A stretch of 64,000 bases of DNA from assembly GCA_963732375.1 (NCBI GenBank), contig CAVSZE010000015.1, positions 124,001 through 188,000 of the forward strand, given 5' to 3'. Position 1 is the stretch's first letter. Every line of letters begins with the position of its first letter. The stretch comes from RPQJ01 sp963732375. GTDB taxonomy: Bacteria > Pseudomonadota > Gammaproteobacteria > Steroidobacterales > Steroidobacteraceae. The translations under genes were made by a program, and so were the position numbers. Below the pieces are notes generated by a model, which was not told where the DNA came from, ran no database searches, and saw nothing but the letters and a program-made list of their open reading frames with translations. Below, piece after piece: positions 9,014-17,416 of the stretch.

Positions 9014-9979
9014 ATGCAGCTGCCGCCAACATTCTCCCGACTCGCCTCCGTCGCGGCCGACATTCGGTCCGGCCGATGGGTGCAGTCGCTGCCATGGATG
9101 GTCTCGGTCGCGCTGGTGCTGCTGCTGGCCTGGCAGCTGGTGCAGCTGGCCTGGGCGATCATGGGCACGCAAGGGGCCAAGCCGGCCGCTACGGCCCCGG
9201 TCGGCGCTGGAGCGCCGGCGGGTCCGGCGTTTGACCTGCAGGCTATCGTGAATGCGCACCTGTTCGGCGTAGCGGGCGCAAATGCCGACTCGACCGACCC
9301 CCAGGCCGTTGCAGCCACGCAGATGAACCTGGTGCTGGCGGGCACTATTGCCGAGTCCGACCCGGAAAAGGGCTACGCCATCATCGGCGAAAGCGCCGCC
9401 AACGCGAAGGTCTACGCGGTCGGCAAGACGATCACGGGCGGAACCAAGTTGCAGGCGGTCTACTCCGACCGCGTGATCCTGGACCGCGGCGGGCGCCTCG
9501 AAGCGCTGATGTTGCCGCGCAAGTTCCAGGGGGGCGGGTCGTCCGGGGCGGCACCACCACCGGAACAGGGGGCCATGCTGGGGACTCGCCTGAGTGAGAT
9601 TGCCAGCGCGAATCCGGGCGCGATAACGGAAATCCTCCGTCCGCAACCGGTCTTCGCCAATGGCCAGCAGCGCGGTTACCGGGTATACCCCGGGCGGGAC
9701 AGACAGCAGTTCACCCGGCTGGGCCTGATGCCCGGCGACCTCGTGACGTCGATCAACGGGACGCCACTGGACGATCCCGCGCGCGGCGTGGAGATTTTGC
9801 AGTCCATGAATTCCGCGGCGGAAGTGACGGTAACCGTGGAACGCAACGGACAACCCACGCAGGTGACGATCAACAACGCCCAGGTTGCCGCGGAAGCGGC
9901 TGCTGCGGCAGCCCTGCCCGAGGCCGTGCCGGTGACCGAAATGCCGGCGTCCGCGGGACGCCAGGACCAAGCGGAGTGA
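9014..9979 (+). CDS. gspC: Type II secretion system protein GspC
   Basis: Inner-membrane clamp of the type II secretion system that links the inner-membrane platform to the GspD secretin. It has 321 aa: a short cytoplasmic N-terminus, one transmembrane segment (~28-50, 'WMVSVALVLLLAWQL'), a flexible Pro/Ala/Gly linker, the periplasmic homology region (~70-165, 'FDLQAIVNAHLFGVAG', 'LVLAGTIAE', 'KVYAVGKTI') and a C-terminal PDZ domain (~200-295, 'GYRVYPGRDRQQFTRLGLMPGDLVTSINGTPL'). The ribosome-binding site is weak. It overlaps or abuts gspD. Confidence 0.93.
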   Translation: MQLPPTFSRLASVAADIRSGRWVQSLPWMVSVALVLLLAWQLVQLAWAIMGTQGAKPAATAPVGAGAPAGPAFDLQAIVNAHLFGVAGANADSTDPQAVAATQMNLVLAGTIAESDPEKGYAIIGESAANAKVYAVGKTITGGTKLQAVYSDRVILDRGGRLEALMLPRKFQGGGSSGAAPPPEQGAMLGTRLSEIASANPGAITEILRPQPVFANGQQRGYRVYPGRDRQQFTRLGLMPGDLVTSINGTPLDDPARGVEILQSMNSAAEVTVTVERNGQPTQVTINNAQVAAEAAAAAALPEAVPVTEMPASAGRQDQAE

Positions 9980-9981
9980 CG

Positions 9982-12201
9982 ATGAAACGCAAGCTGCTCA
10001 ATTGGTTGGCCCCCGCGCTGTCGGGCATTGCGCTCGCAGGGCTCCTGGCGCTCACGGCCCCGGGAGTCTCTCTTGGCCAGGCGCAGGGATCCATCACGCC
10101 CAACTACAAGGACGCCGACCTTTCCCAGATCATCGAGGCGGTGAGCGCCGTCACGGGCAAGAACTTCATCGTCGATCCGCGGGTCCGGGCACAGGTCACG
10201 ATGCTGTCGTCCACGCCGATGTCGCCGGATGCCTTCTACCAGGCGTTCCTGTCCATCCTGCAGGTGCACGGCTTCGTCGCCGTCCCGGCGGGCAAGGTGA
10301 TCAAGATCCTGCCCGACGCGAACGCCCGCCAGATGCCCGCCAACGACCTGCCCTCGAGCGTGAGTTCGACCTCCGACGAAATCGTTACCCAGGTCATCAC
10401 CGTCAAGAACGTCAGCGCCGCGCAACTGGTGCCGATCCTGCGACCGCTGATCCCGCAGTACGGCCACCTCGCCGCCTACCCCACGTCGAACATGCTGATC
10501 ATCTCGGACCGCGCATCGAACGTGAACCGCATGGCGCGCATCATCGAGCGCATCGACCAGACCGGCGACGAGGAAATCGACGTCATTCCGCTCGAGCACG
10601 CGAGCGCCGCCGAGATTGTGCGCGTGGTGAACAGCCTGTACAGCACCGCCGCCGCGGAAGGCGGCGGCAAGCCGACGGTGAAGATGGTGGCCGACGAGCG
10701 CACCAACAGCATATTGGTGAGCGGCGAAAGCGCGCAGCGCCTGCGGCTCAAGTCGCTGATCGCGCACATGGACACCCCGCTCCAGTCGGGCGGCGACACG
10801 CAGGTCCGCTACCTGCGCTACGCCGATGCAGAGAAGATCGCGGCAAAGCTGCGCGAGCAGATCCAGGGCATCACGGCCACGGTGGCTGCAGCGGCCGGCG
10901 GCAGCCCGACGGCAGTGCCGTCCACCGCGCAGTCGGGCGGCGGCGACAAGAGCGTGACCATCTGGGCCGAACCACAGACCAACGCGCTCATCGTCTCGGC
11001 ACCGCCCAAGATCATGAGGACTGTGATGTCCATCGTCGATCGGCTCGACATCCGCCGCGCGCAGGTGCTGCTCGAGGGCATCCTGGTGGAGATGACGGTC
11101 GACAAGTCGGCCGACCTCGGCGTCAACTGGCTGATCGCCGACCGAAGCTCCAACGGCGACATCCTTCCCGCGGGCGGCTTCGTACAGCCGGTGAACGGCA
11201 CCGGCATCGGCGAGATCCTGCAGGGCATTCGCGATCCAGCCAGCATCGCCGCAGTGCCCACAGGTCTCACGCTCGGCGTTGGCAGGATCGTGACCAGCGG
11301 AATCAGCTGGGCAGCTTTGATCCGCGCACTTCAGGCGACCGGCAACACCAACATTATCTCGACACCATCCGTGATGACACTCGACAACGAGGAAGCCGAG
11401 ATCAAGGTCGCCCAGGAGGTGCCGATCGTCACCGGCTCCTACACCAACCAGGGCATCTCCGGCACGGGCGGCCAGGTGAACCCGTTCCAGACCATCAACC
11501 GCGAGGAAGTCGGGATCATCCTGAAGATCACCCCGCAGATCAACGACGGCGGCACGGTGGTGTTGAAGATCTCGCAGGAGGTCTCCAGCCTCGCCGCAAG
11601 TGCCGAGCAGGTGCTGGCCGCGAGCCAGGGCCTGATCACCAACAAACGGACGATCACCACCAACGTTATGGCAGAGGACGGGGGCATCATCGTGCTGGGC
11701 GGGCTGCTGTCGGACGAAGCGACCGAGCAGAAGTCCCAGGTACCATTCCTGGGCTCGATCCCGATCCTGGGCGAGTTGTTCAAGACGCGCAGCGTCAAGA
11801 AGAAGAAGTCGAACCTGATGTTCTTCGTCCGGCCCCGCATCCTGCGCGACGGTGTGGACGCGGCGATCGAGACCAACGCCAAGTACAACTACCTGCGCGG
11901 CCAGCAGGACATGATGTTCGGCGGCAGGGTGCCGCTGCTACCGACCGAGCGCCAGCCAGCACTGCCCTCGCTGGACAAGCTCGTGCCGTCGGATGCGCTC
12001 CGGCAGCAACAGCAACTGGCACCGCAGGGCATGACGCCGGCCGAGCGCGCGGAGATCGAGTCAGGAGCGCCGACGATCAGCCAGGATTCCCCGGCGATCT
12101 CGGAACCCGGTACCGTGGGCCCGGCACCCACGCAGACGACACCATTCGCTGCGCCAGGGCCGCAACCCGACGGCCAGGCGCCCCCGGGCACGACTCCGTG
12201 A
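9982..12201 (+). CDS. gspD: Type II secretion system secretin GspD
   Basis: Outer-membrane channel of the type II system. It has 739 aa with a signal peptide (MKRKLLNWLAP..., cleaved around residue 35), an N0 domain ('YKDADLSQIIEAVSAVTGKNF'), N1-N3 repeats up to ~330, and a secretin C-domain (~340-620) with 'VPFLGSIPILGELF'. The C-terminal ~90 residues are Pro/Gln/Ala rich; no clear pilotin-binding S-domain is recognised. The ATG at 9982 follows GGAG (9972-9975) by 6 bases; a GTG at 9976 is in frame but sits directly against the GGAG. It overlaps gspE by 4 bp. Confidence 0.95.
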   Translation: MKRKLLNWLAPALSGIALAGLLALTAPGVSLGQAQGSITPNYKDADLSQIIEAVSAVTGKNFIVDPRVRAQVTMLSSTPMSPDAFYQAFLSILQVHGFVAVPAGKVIKILPDANARQMPANDLPSSVSSTSDEIVTQVITVKNVSAAQLVPILRPLIPQYGHLAAYPTSNMLIISDRASNVNRMARIIERIDQTGDEEIDVIPLEHASAAEIVRVVNSLYSTAAAEGGGKPTVKMVADERTNSILVSGESAQRLRLKSLIAHMDTPLQSGGDTQVRYLRYADAEKIAAKLREQIQGITATVAAAAGGSPTAVPSTAQSGGGDKSVTIWAEPQTNALIVSAPPKIMRTVMSIVDRLDIRRAQVLLEGILVEMTVDKSADLGVNWLIADRSSNGDILPAGGFVQPVNGTGIGEILQGIRDPASIAAVPTGLTLGVGRIVTSGISWAALIRALQATGNTNIISTPSVMTLDNEEAEIKVAQEVPIVTGSYTNQGISGTGGQVNPFQTINREEVGIILKITPQINDGGTVVLKISQEVSSLAASAEQVLAASQGLITNKRTITTNVMAEDGGIIVLGGLLSDEATEQKSQVPFLGSIPILGELFKTRSVKKKKSNLMFFVRPRILRDGVDAAIETNAKYNYLRGQQDMMFGGRVPLLPTERQPALPSLDKLVPSDALRQQQQLAPQGMTPAERAEIESGAPTISQDSPAISEPGTVGPAPTQTTPFAAPGPQPDGQAPPGTTP

Positions 12202-13721
12202 GCACTGCCGCAACCGACGAAGCGATCCTGGCCGCGGCCGATCGCGTCGCCGACCCGCTGCGCCCGCTGCCCTTCGCGTTCGCGAAGCGGCACGGTGTGC
12301 TGGTGAGGGCCCTTGCCGCAGACCGCGTGGATGCCGTGGTCCGCGAGGGAGCATCGCCGCTCGCCGTCGCGGAGGTGCGCCGCCACTTGAGGCGCCCGCT
12401 CACGATCGAGCGCGTGGACGCCGAGCGCTTCGAGTCACTGCTGCGCCAGGCATACGAGGGCGGCTCCAGCGCCACGATGGACGCAATGGGCGGGCTCGAG
12501 GAGGACACCGACCTCGCCGACCTCGCTCAGGACATCCCCGAGCAGTCCGACCTGCTCGAGAGCGAGGACGAGGCGCCGGTCATCCGGCTCATCAACGCGC
12601 TGCTAACGCAGTCGGTGAAGGAAAACGCCTCCGACATCCATATCGAGCCCTTCGAGAACCGGCTGGTGATCCGGTTTCGCGTCGACGGGGTGCTGCGCGA
12701 GGTGCTGCAGACCAAGCGCGCGGTCGCCCCGCTGATCGTGTCGCGCATCAAGGTCATGTCGCGACTCGACATCGCCGAGAAGCGCCTGCCGCAGGACGGT
12801 CGCATATCGCTGCGCGTCGCGGGTCGGGCAGTGGACGTCCGTGTCTCGACGATCCCGGCCGGGCACGGCGAACGCGTCGTGCTGCGCCTGCTCGACAAGC
12901 AGGCGGGTCGGCTGGACCTGAACTCGCTCGGCATGGATCCAAAGACCCAGGCGCTCACGGACGAACTGATCCACAAGCCGAACGGCATCCTGCTGGTGAC
13001 CGGACCCACCGGCTCGGGCAAGACCACCTCGTTGTACGCCGCGCTGGATCGCATCAACGACCGTACCCGTAACATCATGACGGTCGAGGACCCGATCGAG
13101 TACTACATCGACGGTATCGGGCAGACGCAGGTCAACACGCGTGTCGAGATGACCTTCGCCCGCGGCCTGCGCGCCATCCTGCGCCAGGACCCGGACGTCG
13201 TGATGGTCGGTGAAGTGCGCGACCTCGAGACCGCGCAGATCGCCGTGCAGTCGAGCCTGACAGGCCACCTGGTGCTGTCGACGCTGCATACCAATACGGC
13301 CGTGGGCGCAGTCACGCGCCTCCGCGACATGGGCATCGAGCCGTTCCTGCTGTCCTCGAGCCTGGTCGGCGTCATCGCGCAGCGGCTGGTGCGCGTGCTG
13401 AACCCCGCGACTCGCGAGGCATACACCGCGGGCGAGTATGAACGGCGGCTGCTCAACATTCCCGAGGGTGTGCCGTCGCCAACGCTTTACCGCCCCGGCG
13501 CGCGCGACACCTCCAACGGCTACCGCGGCCGCACCGGCATCTACGAGCTGGTGCTGATCGATGAGCACATGCGCACGATGATCCACGATGGCGCGTCCGA
13601 ACTCGAACTCGAGCGCTACGCGCGCACGCGCACGCCTGGCATCCGCGACGATGGACGGGCCAAGGTGCTCGCCGGCGTAACCACGATCGAGGAAGTCCTC
13701 AAGGTCACGCGCGAGGACTGA
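12198..13721 (+). CDS. gspE: Type II secretion ATPase GspE, lacking the zinc tetracysteine motif
   Basis: Cytoplasmic hexameric ATPase that drives pseudopilus assembly. It has 507 aa with a GTG start overlapping the gspD stop (GTGA). An N-terminal domain (~1-130) precedes the NTPase core: 'ENASDIHIEPF', Walker A GPTGSGKTT (~269-277), 'LRAILRQDPDVVMVGEVRD' (Walker B/Asp box) and 'STLHTNTA' (His box). Where most GspE proteins have two CxxC pairs (~400-450), this one reads 'VLNPATREAY' and 'YRPGARDTSNGYRGRTG'. There is no cysteine anywhere in the protein. The core is otherwise intact, so it should be active. Confidence 0.95.
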   Translation: MSTAATDEAILAAADRVADPLRPLPFAFAKRHGVLVRALAADRVDAVVREGASPLAVAEVRRHLRRPLTIERVDAERFESLLRQAYEGGSSATMDAMGGLEEDTDLADLAQDIPEQSDLLESEDEAPVIRLINALLTQSVKENASDIHIEPFENRLVIRFRVDGVLREVLQTKRAVAPLIVSRIKVMSRLDIAEKRLPQDGRISLRVAGRAVDVRVSTIPAGHGERVVLRLLDKQAGRLDLNSLGMDPKTQALTDELIHKPNGILLVTGPTGSGKTTSLYAALDRINDRTRNIMTVEDPIEYYIDGIGQTQVNTRVEMTFARGLRAILRQDPDVVMVGEVRDLETAQIAVQSSLTGHLVLSTLHTNTAVGAVTRLRDMGIEPFLLSSSLVGVIAQRLVRVLNPATREAYTAGEYERRLLNIPEGVPSPTLYRPGARDTSNGYRGRTGIYELVLIDEHMRTMIHDGASELELERYARTRTPGIRDDGRAKVLAGVTTIEEVLKVTRED

Positions 13722-13724
13722 CGC

Positions 13725-14948
13725 ATGGGAGCCTTCGAGTTCGTCGCGGTAGATGCCGCGGGCCGGGAGCGAAAAGGTGTCCTCGAGGGCGACACGCCGC
13801 GGCACGTCCGCCAGTTGCTGCGCGAGCAGGGACTGCTGCCGGTGCTGGTGGACGAGGTCGTCGAGCAGGAGACCGCAAGCAGCCGGCGCTCGTTCACGTT
13901 CAAGATCCAGCGCGGCCTGAGTGCCGCCGACCTCGCACTGGTGACCCGGCAGCTTGCGACGCTGGTGAAATCGGCGCTGCCGCTCGAGGAAGCGCTGCTC
14001 GCGGTTTCGCAGCAGACCGACAAGCCCCGCGTCCGCAGCATCATGCTTGGCGTGCGCTCGAAGGTGATGGAGGGCCATACTCTGGCCGACGGGCTGGCCG
14101 ACTTCCCCAGCTCGTTCCCCGAGATCTACTGCGCCACCATCGCGGCGAGCGAGCATTCCGGCCACCTCGACGCGGTGCTCGAGCGGCTCGCGGATTACAC
14201 CGACAATCGCCAGCAACTCCGCAGCCGGACCCTGAGCGCGATGCTCTACCCGGTGCTGCTGTTCGTGGTGTGCGTCGTGATCGTGTTCTTCCTGCTGGTT
14301 TCGGTCGTGCCAAAGGTCGTCGAGGTATTCCGCTCGAGCGAGGCGGCCCTTCCGCTGCTGACCCAGGCGCTGATCGCCGGCAGCGACTTCATGCGGCACT
14401 ACGGCATCTACCTGGTGATCGCGATCGCGGGCGCGATCTTCCTGTTCACGCGTTGGCTCAAGGTCGAGTCCAACCGCCGTGTCTGGCATCAGTTCCTGCT
14501 GACCCTTCCAGTCATCGGCAAGGCCGTGAGAGGCGCAAACACCGCGCGTTTCGCGCGCACCTTCAGCACGCTCACGTCGAGTACCGTACCGGTGCTGGAA
14601 GCCATGCGCATCTCGGCCGAGGTGGTTTCGAACCTTCCGATGAAGTCCGCGGTCGAGGCCGCGGCAGTGCGGGTGCGCGAAGGCGCGCCGATCGGCAAGT
14701 CGCTGGCTGCCAGCCGCGTCTTCCCGCCGATGATGATCCACCTGATATCGAGCGGCGAGACCAGCGGCGAACTCGACACGATGCTCGACCGCGCGGCGAT
14801 CCACCAGGAACGCGAGCTGGACACGATCCTGCAGGGCGTGGTGGGCCTGCTCGGGCCGTTGATGATCCTGCTGATGGGCGGCCTCGTGCTGGTGATCGTG
14901 CTTGCGATGCTGCTGCCGATCTTCGAACTGAACCAACTCGTCAAGTAG
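13725..14948 (+). CDS. gspF: Type II secretion system inner-membrane protein GspF
   Basis: Polytopic platform protein that contacts the GspE motor. It has 407 aa with two repeated cytoplasmic T2SSF domains ('LALVTRQLATLVKSALPLEEAL' at ~65-190 and 'ARFARTFSTLTSSTVPVLEAM' at ~270-390) and three transmembrane stretches (~170-195, ~220-245, ~375-400). It starts 3 bp after gspE. It is the last gsp gene here: no pseudopilin gspG-K or gspL-N follows, so these must lie elsewhere in the genome if the system is complete. Confidence 0.95.
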   Translation: MGAFEFVAVDAAGRERKGVLEGDTPRHVRQLLREQGLLPVLVDEVVEQETASSRRSFTFKIQRGLSAADLALVTRQLATLVKSALPLEEALLAVSQQTDKPRVRSIMLGVRSKVMEGHTLADGLADFPSSFPEIYCATIAASEHSGHLDAVLERLADYTDNRQQLRSRTLSAMLYPVLLFVVCVVIVFFLLVSVVPKVVEVFRSSEAALPLLTQALIAGSDFMRHYGIYLVIAIAGAIFLFTRWLKVESNRRVWHQFLLTLPVIGKAVRGANTARFARTFSTLTSSTVPVLEAMRISAEVVSNLPMKSAVEAAAVRVREGAPIGKSLAASRVFPPMMIHLISSGETSGELDTMLDRAAIHQERELDTILQGVVGLLGPLMILLMGGLVLVIVLAMLLPIFELNQLVK

Positions 14949-14960
14949 CCAGCCGTATGA

Positions 14961-14999
14961 TAAATAGGTGCCCGTAAATAGGTGCCAGGCACCTATTTT
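14961..14999 (+). repeat. REP-like palindrome with a partial direct duplication, after gspF
   Basis: Arms 14976-14986 (AAATAGGTGCC) and 14988-14998 (GGCACCTATTT) form a perfect 11-bp inverted repeat around a single A at 14987. The left arm is also present as a second direct copy at 14961-14972 (TAAATAGGTGCC). Placed 12-50 bases after the gspF stop and ending in a short T run, it could also end gspF transcription. The AT-rich ends are unlike the surrounding GC-rich DNA. I associate palindromes of this kind with REP-type repeats in proteobacterial genomes, from memory only. Confidence 0.6.
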
Positions 15000-15039
15000 C
15001 TGGCGGCTGTATTTGGCGGCAAATTACCGAGGGTGGAAA

Positions 15040-15756
15040 ATGTCGACATCGAAACGTCTCCGGACTCCCGTCTGCGCCGGGCTTGTATCGGCGCTGCTGT
15101 TGCTCGCCTCCGTAGCGGCGCCGGCCGCCGACCAGCAGTACCCGCCGGTCAGCCCGGACGGCCTGCAGCTCCGCAAGACCCTGGAATACGGCGCAGTCTA
15201 CGTGAAGCCGGGGGCCGACTTTTCGAAGTACAAGAGCATCGGGCTACTCGAGTGCTACGTGCAGTTCGCTAAGGACTGGGCGCGTAACTACAACCAGCAG
15301 AACGAGATGAATCTCGGGGCACAGGTGACTCCTGAGGACGAGACGCGCATCAAGAACGAGCTTTCGCTGGAGTTCAACAAGGTCTTCGTGGATGTACTCG
15401 GCCAGAATGGCGACTTCCAAATCGCCACCTCGCAGGGCCCGGGGGTGTTGATGCTGCGGCCCTCGCTGCTCAACCTCATCGTCACCGCGCCGGACCCGGA
15501 TAACGCCGCTCCGGGCGTGGACGTCGTCGCATCGGCTGGCCAGGTAACGCTTTACCTGGAACTCTGGGACGGCGGGACCAGTACTCTTCTCGCCCGTGTC
15601 ATCGACACGCAAGCGGATGACAGCATGGGCGGAATGCCCAGGCAGGCCAATTCCGTCACCAATAAGGCAGCCGCGGACATCATCCTGAAGCGCTGGGCCG
15701 ATCGACTGCGCAAGGCGCTGGACGCCGCGCGCAACGCGCCACCCGTCAGCCCTTGA
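15040..15756 (+). CDS. DUF3313-family exported protein
   Basis: A 238-aa protein with a clear signal peptide (charged start, hydrophobic ~13-27, Ala-X-Ala near 28-31) and no lipobox cysteine. The body resembles the DUF3313 family: 'GAVYVKPGADFSKYKSIGLLECYVQF' and 'LYLELWDGGTSTLLARVIDTQADD'. Function is not known; relatives are periplasmic or outer-membrane associated. The ATG at 15040 follows GAGGGTGG. Its 3' end overlaps the opposing methyltransferase gene by 11 bp. Confidence 0.75.
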   Translation: MSTSKRLRTPVCAGLVSALLLLASVAAPAADQQYPPVSPDGLQLRKTLEYGAVYVKPGADFSKYKSIGLLECYVQFAKDWARNYNQQNEMNLGAQVTPEDETRIKNELSLEFNKVFVDVLGQNGDFQIATSQGPGVLMLRPSLLNLIVTAPDPDNAAPGVDVVASAGQVTLYLELWDGGTSTLLARVIDTQADDSMGGMPRQANSVTNKAAADIILKRWADRLRKALDAARNAPPVSP

Positions 15757-16582
15757 CGGCGAGCAGGCCGTCGAGGGCAACGCGGACGTCGAATCCCGCG
15801 CGTCGCAACCGTGCAGCGACCTCGCGCGGCACGTCGCGGCCACTGGTGAGCGCGTTCGGCGTACCGGTGTAGTGGAACATCCGACCCCGCCTTCGCAGCA
15901 CACGGGCCAGCTGGTCGTAGAACACCTGGGAATACAGTTCGCCGGCGATGCCGAACCGCGGCGGATCATGCAGCACCGCATCCATGGAGGCGTCCGGAAT
16001 CCGTGTGATCTCGCGGGATATGTCACCTTCCTCCAGGTCGAGCCCGCTTCCCGGCAGCGGCGACCAGGGGTTCAGGCTGCGCAGCCAGATCACGTCCGGG
16101 TTCTTTTCGAACGACAGCACGCGCGCCGCCTGCCCTGCCAGGCACCACGCCGCGAAATACCCTAGGCCGCCGCAGGTATCGAGCACGACTTTCCCGCGCG
16201 GGTCGATTAGCGCGACCTTGCTACCGGCATCCTCGTATGGCGACACCTGGGCGGTTGGCAGCATCTTGATGCCGTCGATCTCGAACGTCGGCGCGCCCCA
16301 CTCCGTCGGCACCAGCTTGATCAACGAGCCGCTGAACCTCGACACCGGCTGGAACGCGTTCCCGTCCCAGAAGTAGATGGTCCGGTCGCGACAGGCATCC
16401 GGGTAGGGGTAACGACGGCCCCGCCAGGCCCACGCATCCTCGGCCGTCTCTACGGTCGTGGTCGAGCGACCGAGGTCCAGCGAACACTCGACAGTCGAAT
16501 CGCCGCGCGCGCGCGCGGCCACAAGGATCCTGTACTCGCCGATCGCGAGCAGCGGACCAGCGTCGTGGAATGTCACTGTCAC
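15746..16582 (-). CDS. Class I SAM-dependent methyltransferase, archaeal COG2521-like
   Basis: A 278-aa protein. The C-terminal half is a Rossmann methyltransferase: motif I 'VVLDTCGGLGYFA' (~145), acidic 'LSFEKNPDVIWL', 'DISREI', then 'DAVLHDPPRFGIAGELYSQVFYDQLARVL' with an HDPPRF motif and 'GRMFHYTGTPN'. These strings recall COG2521, a family I know mainly from archaea. The N-terminal ~130 residues are a distinct domain ending 'APTFEIDGIKMLPTAQVSPYEDA'. The GTG at 16582 follows TGAGG by 7 bases, inside the end of the transporter gene. The substrate is unknown; a nucleic acid is plausible from DPPRF. It is downstream of the queuosine-precursor transporter. Confidence 0.65.
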   Translation of the reverse strand: MTVTFHDAGPLLAIGEYRILVAARARGDSTVECSLDLGRSTTTVETAEDAWAWRGRRYPYPDACRDRTIYFWDGNAFQPVSRFSGSLIKLVPTEWGAPTFEIDGIKMLPTAQVSPYEDAGSKVALIDPRGKVVLDTCGGLGYFAAWCLAGQAARVLSFEKNPDVIWLRSLNPWSPLPGSGLDLEEGDISREITRIPDASMDAVLHDPPRFGIAGELYSQVFYDQLARVLRRRGRMFHYTGTPNALTSGRDVPREVAARLRRAGFDVRVALDGLLAVKG

Positions 16583-16590
16583 GGCCAGCC

Positions 16591-17361
16591 TCAGTCCGCC
16601 GCGGCTTCGGCCTTGAGCCGCGCTGCTTCGGCCGGGCCGAGGTAAGCCTCGATGCGGTGTCGCGCCAGGTAGATCAGCGGGCTCAGCAGCACCGCCATGA
16701 CCATTTTGTAGCAGTAGTTGACCGTGCCGACCGCCAGGAACAGCGACAGCGGCCACTGTTGCGGCCCAAGCACGAAGGCGATGTAGAGGACGACGAAACT
16801 GTCCACGAGCTGCGAGACGGCAGTGGACGCAGTGGCGCGCAGCCAGATCCACCGCTCGCCGGTCACGGTGCGGATGCGGTGGAAGATCGCCACGTCGATC
16901 ATCTGGCCGACCAGGAACGCCGCCAGCGAGCCTCCGATCGTCCACAGGCCCTGCCCGAACACGTTTCCGTAGGCGGCCTGCATGTCCGGCACCCCACGTC
17001 CGGCATTGACGGTGACCCACCAGTCCGCCGGCTCCAGGTGGATGGCCGCGTACGCGAAGACGAATGCGTAGGTGATCATGCCGGCGGCCGCGAACGAGAT
17101 GAAACGAACGCCGCGGCGCCCGAAGTACTCGTTGATTACGTCCGTCATGATGAAGACGATCGGCCAGATCAGCACGCCGGCAGTGAAGCTTAGCGAGCCC
17201 ACCTGGCCAAACAGGTTCCAGCCGAATGGCGGCAGCCCGATCGTGGGCTCGAGCGCGAATATCTTCACGCCGACGAACTCCGCCACCACCGCGTTTCCGA
17301 CGAAGAACGCGGTCAGCGCCATGAACAGCCGCGTGGAGCGCGACGATAGCGAGGCAGTCAT
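16591..17361 (-). CDS. yhhQ: Queuosine-precursor transporter (QPTR/YhhQ family)
   Basis: Inner-membrane transporter for 7-cyano-7-deazaguanine or related queuine precursors. It has 256 aa with six or more hydrophobic segments and the family's 'IVFIMTDVINEYFGRRGVRF', 'GQMIDVAIFHRIR' and 'QLVDSFVVLYIAF' motifs. The ATG at 17361 was taken because the open frame upstream (to 17397) has no ribosome-binding site. queG, the last enzyme of queuosine synthesis, is also in this window (57009-58058). The stop is close to the methyltransferase start, so the pair is probably one transcript. Confidence 0.9.
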   Translation of the reverse strand: MTASLSSRSTRLFMALTAFFVGNAVVAEFVGVKIFALEPTIGLPPFGWNLFGQVGSLSFTAGVLIWPIVFIMTDVINEYFGRRGVRFISFAAAGMITYAFVFAYAAIHLEPADWWVTVNAGRGVPDMQAAYGNVFGQGLWTIGGSLAAFLVGQMIDVAIFHRIRTVTGERWIWLRATASTAVSQLVDSFVVLYIAFVLGPQQWPLSLFLAVGTVNYCYKMVMAVLLSPLIYLARHRIEAYLGPAEAARLKAEAAAD

Positions 17362-17416
17362 CAGGTTTCCCGGTCGGTACTGCAGCCGAGCATACACGGG
17401 CAGGATCGCGCGGGCG

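Noticed and set aside
10002..12197. Apparent fusion of ~730 codons in frame with GspE
   Set aside because: The extension is a shifted reading of gspD; the GTG at 12198 with the usual 4-bp overlap gives a normal-size GspE.
12603..14936. 777-codon open frame antisense to gspE and gspF
   Set aside because: His/Arg/Gln-rich shadow of two well-recognised genes.
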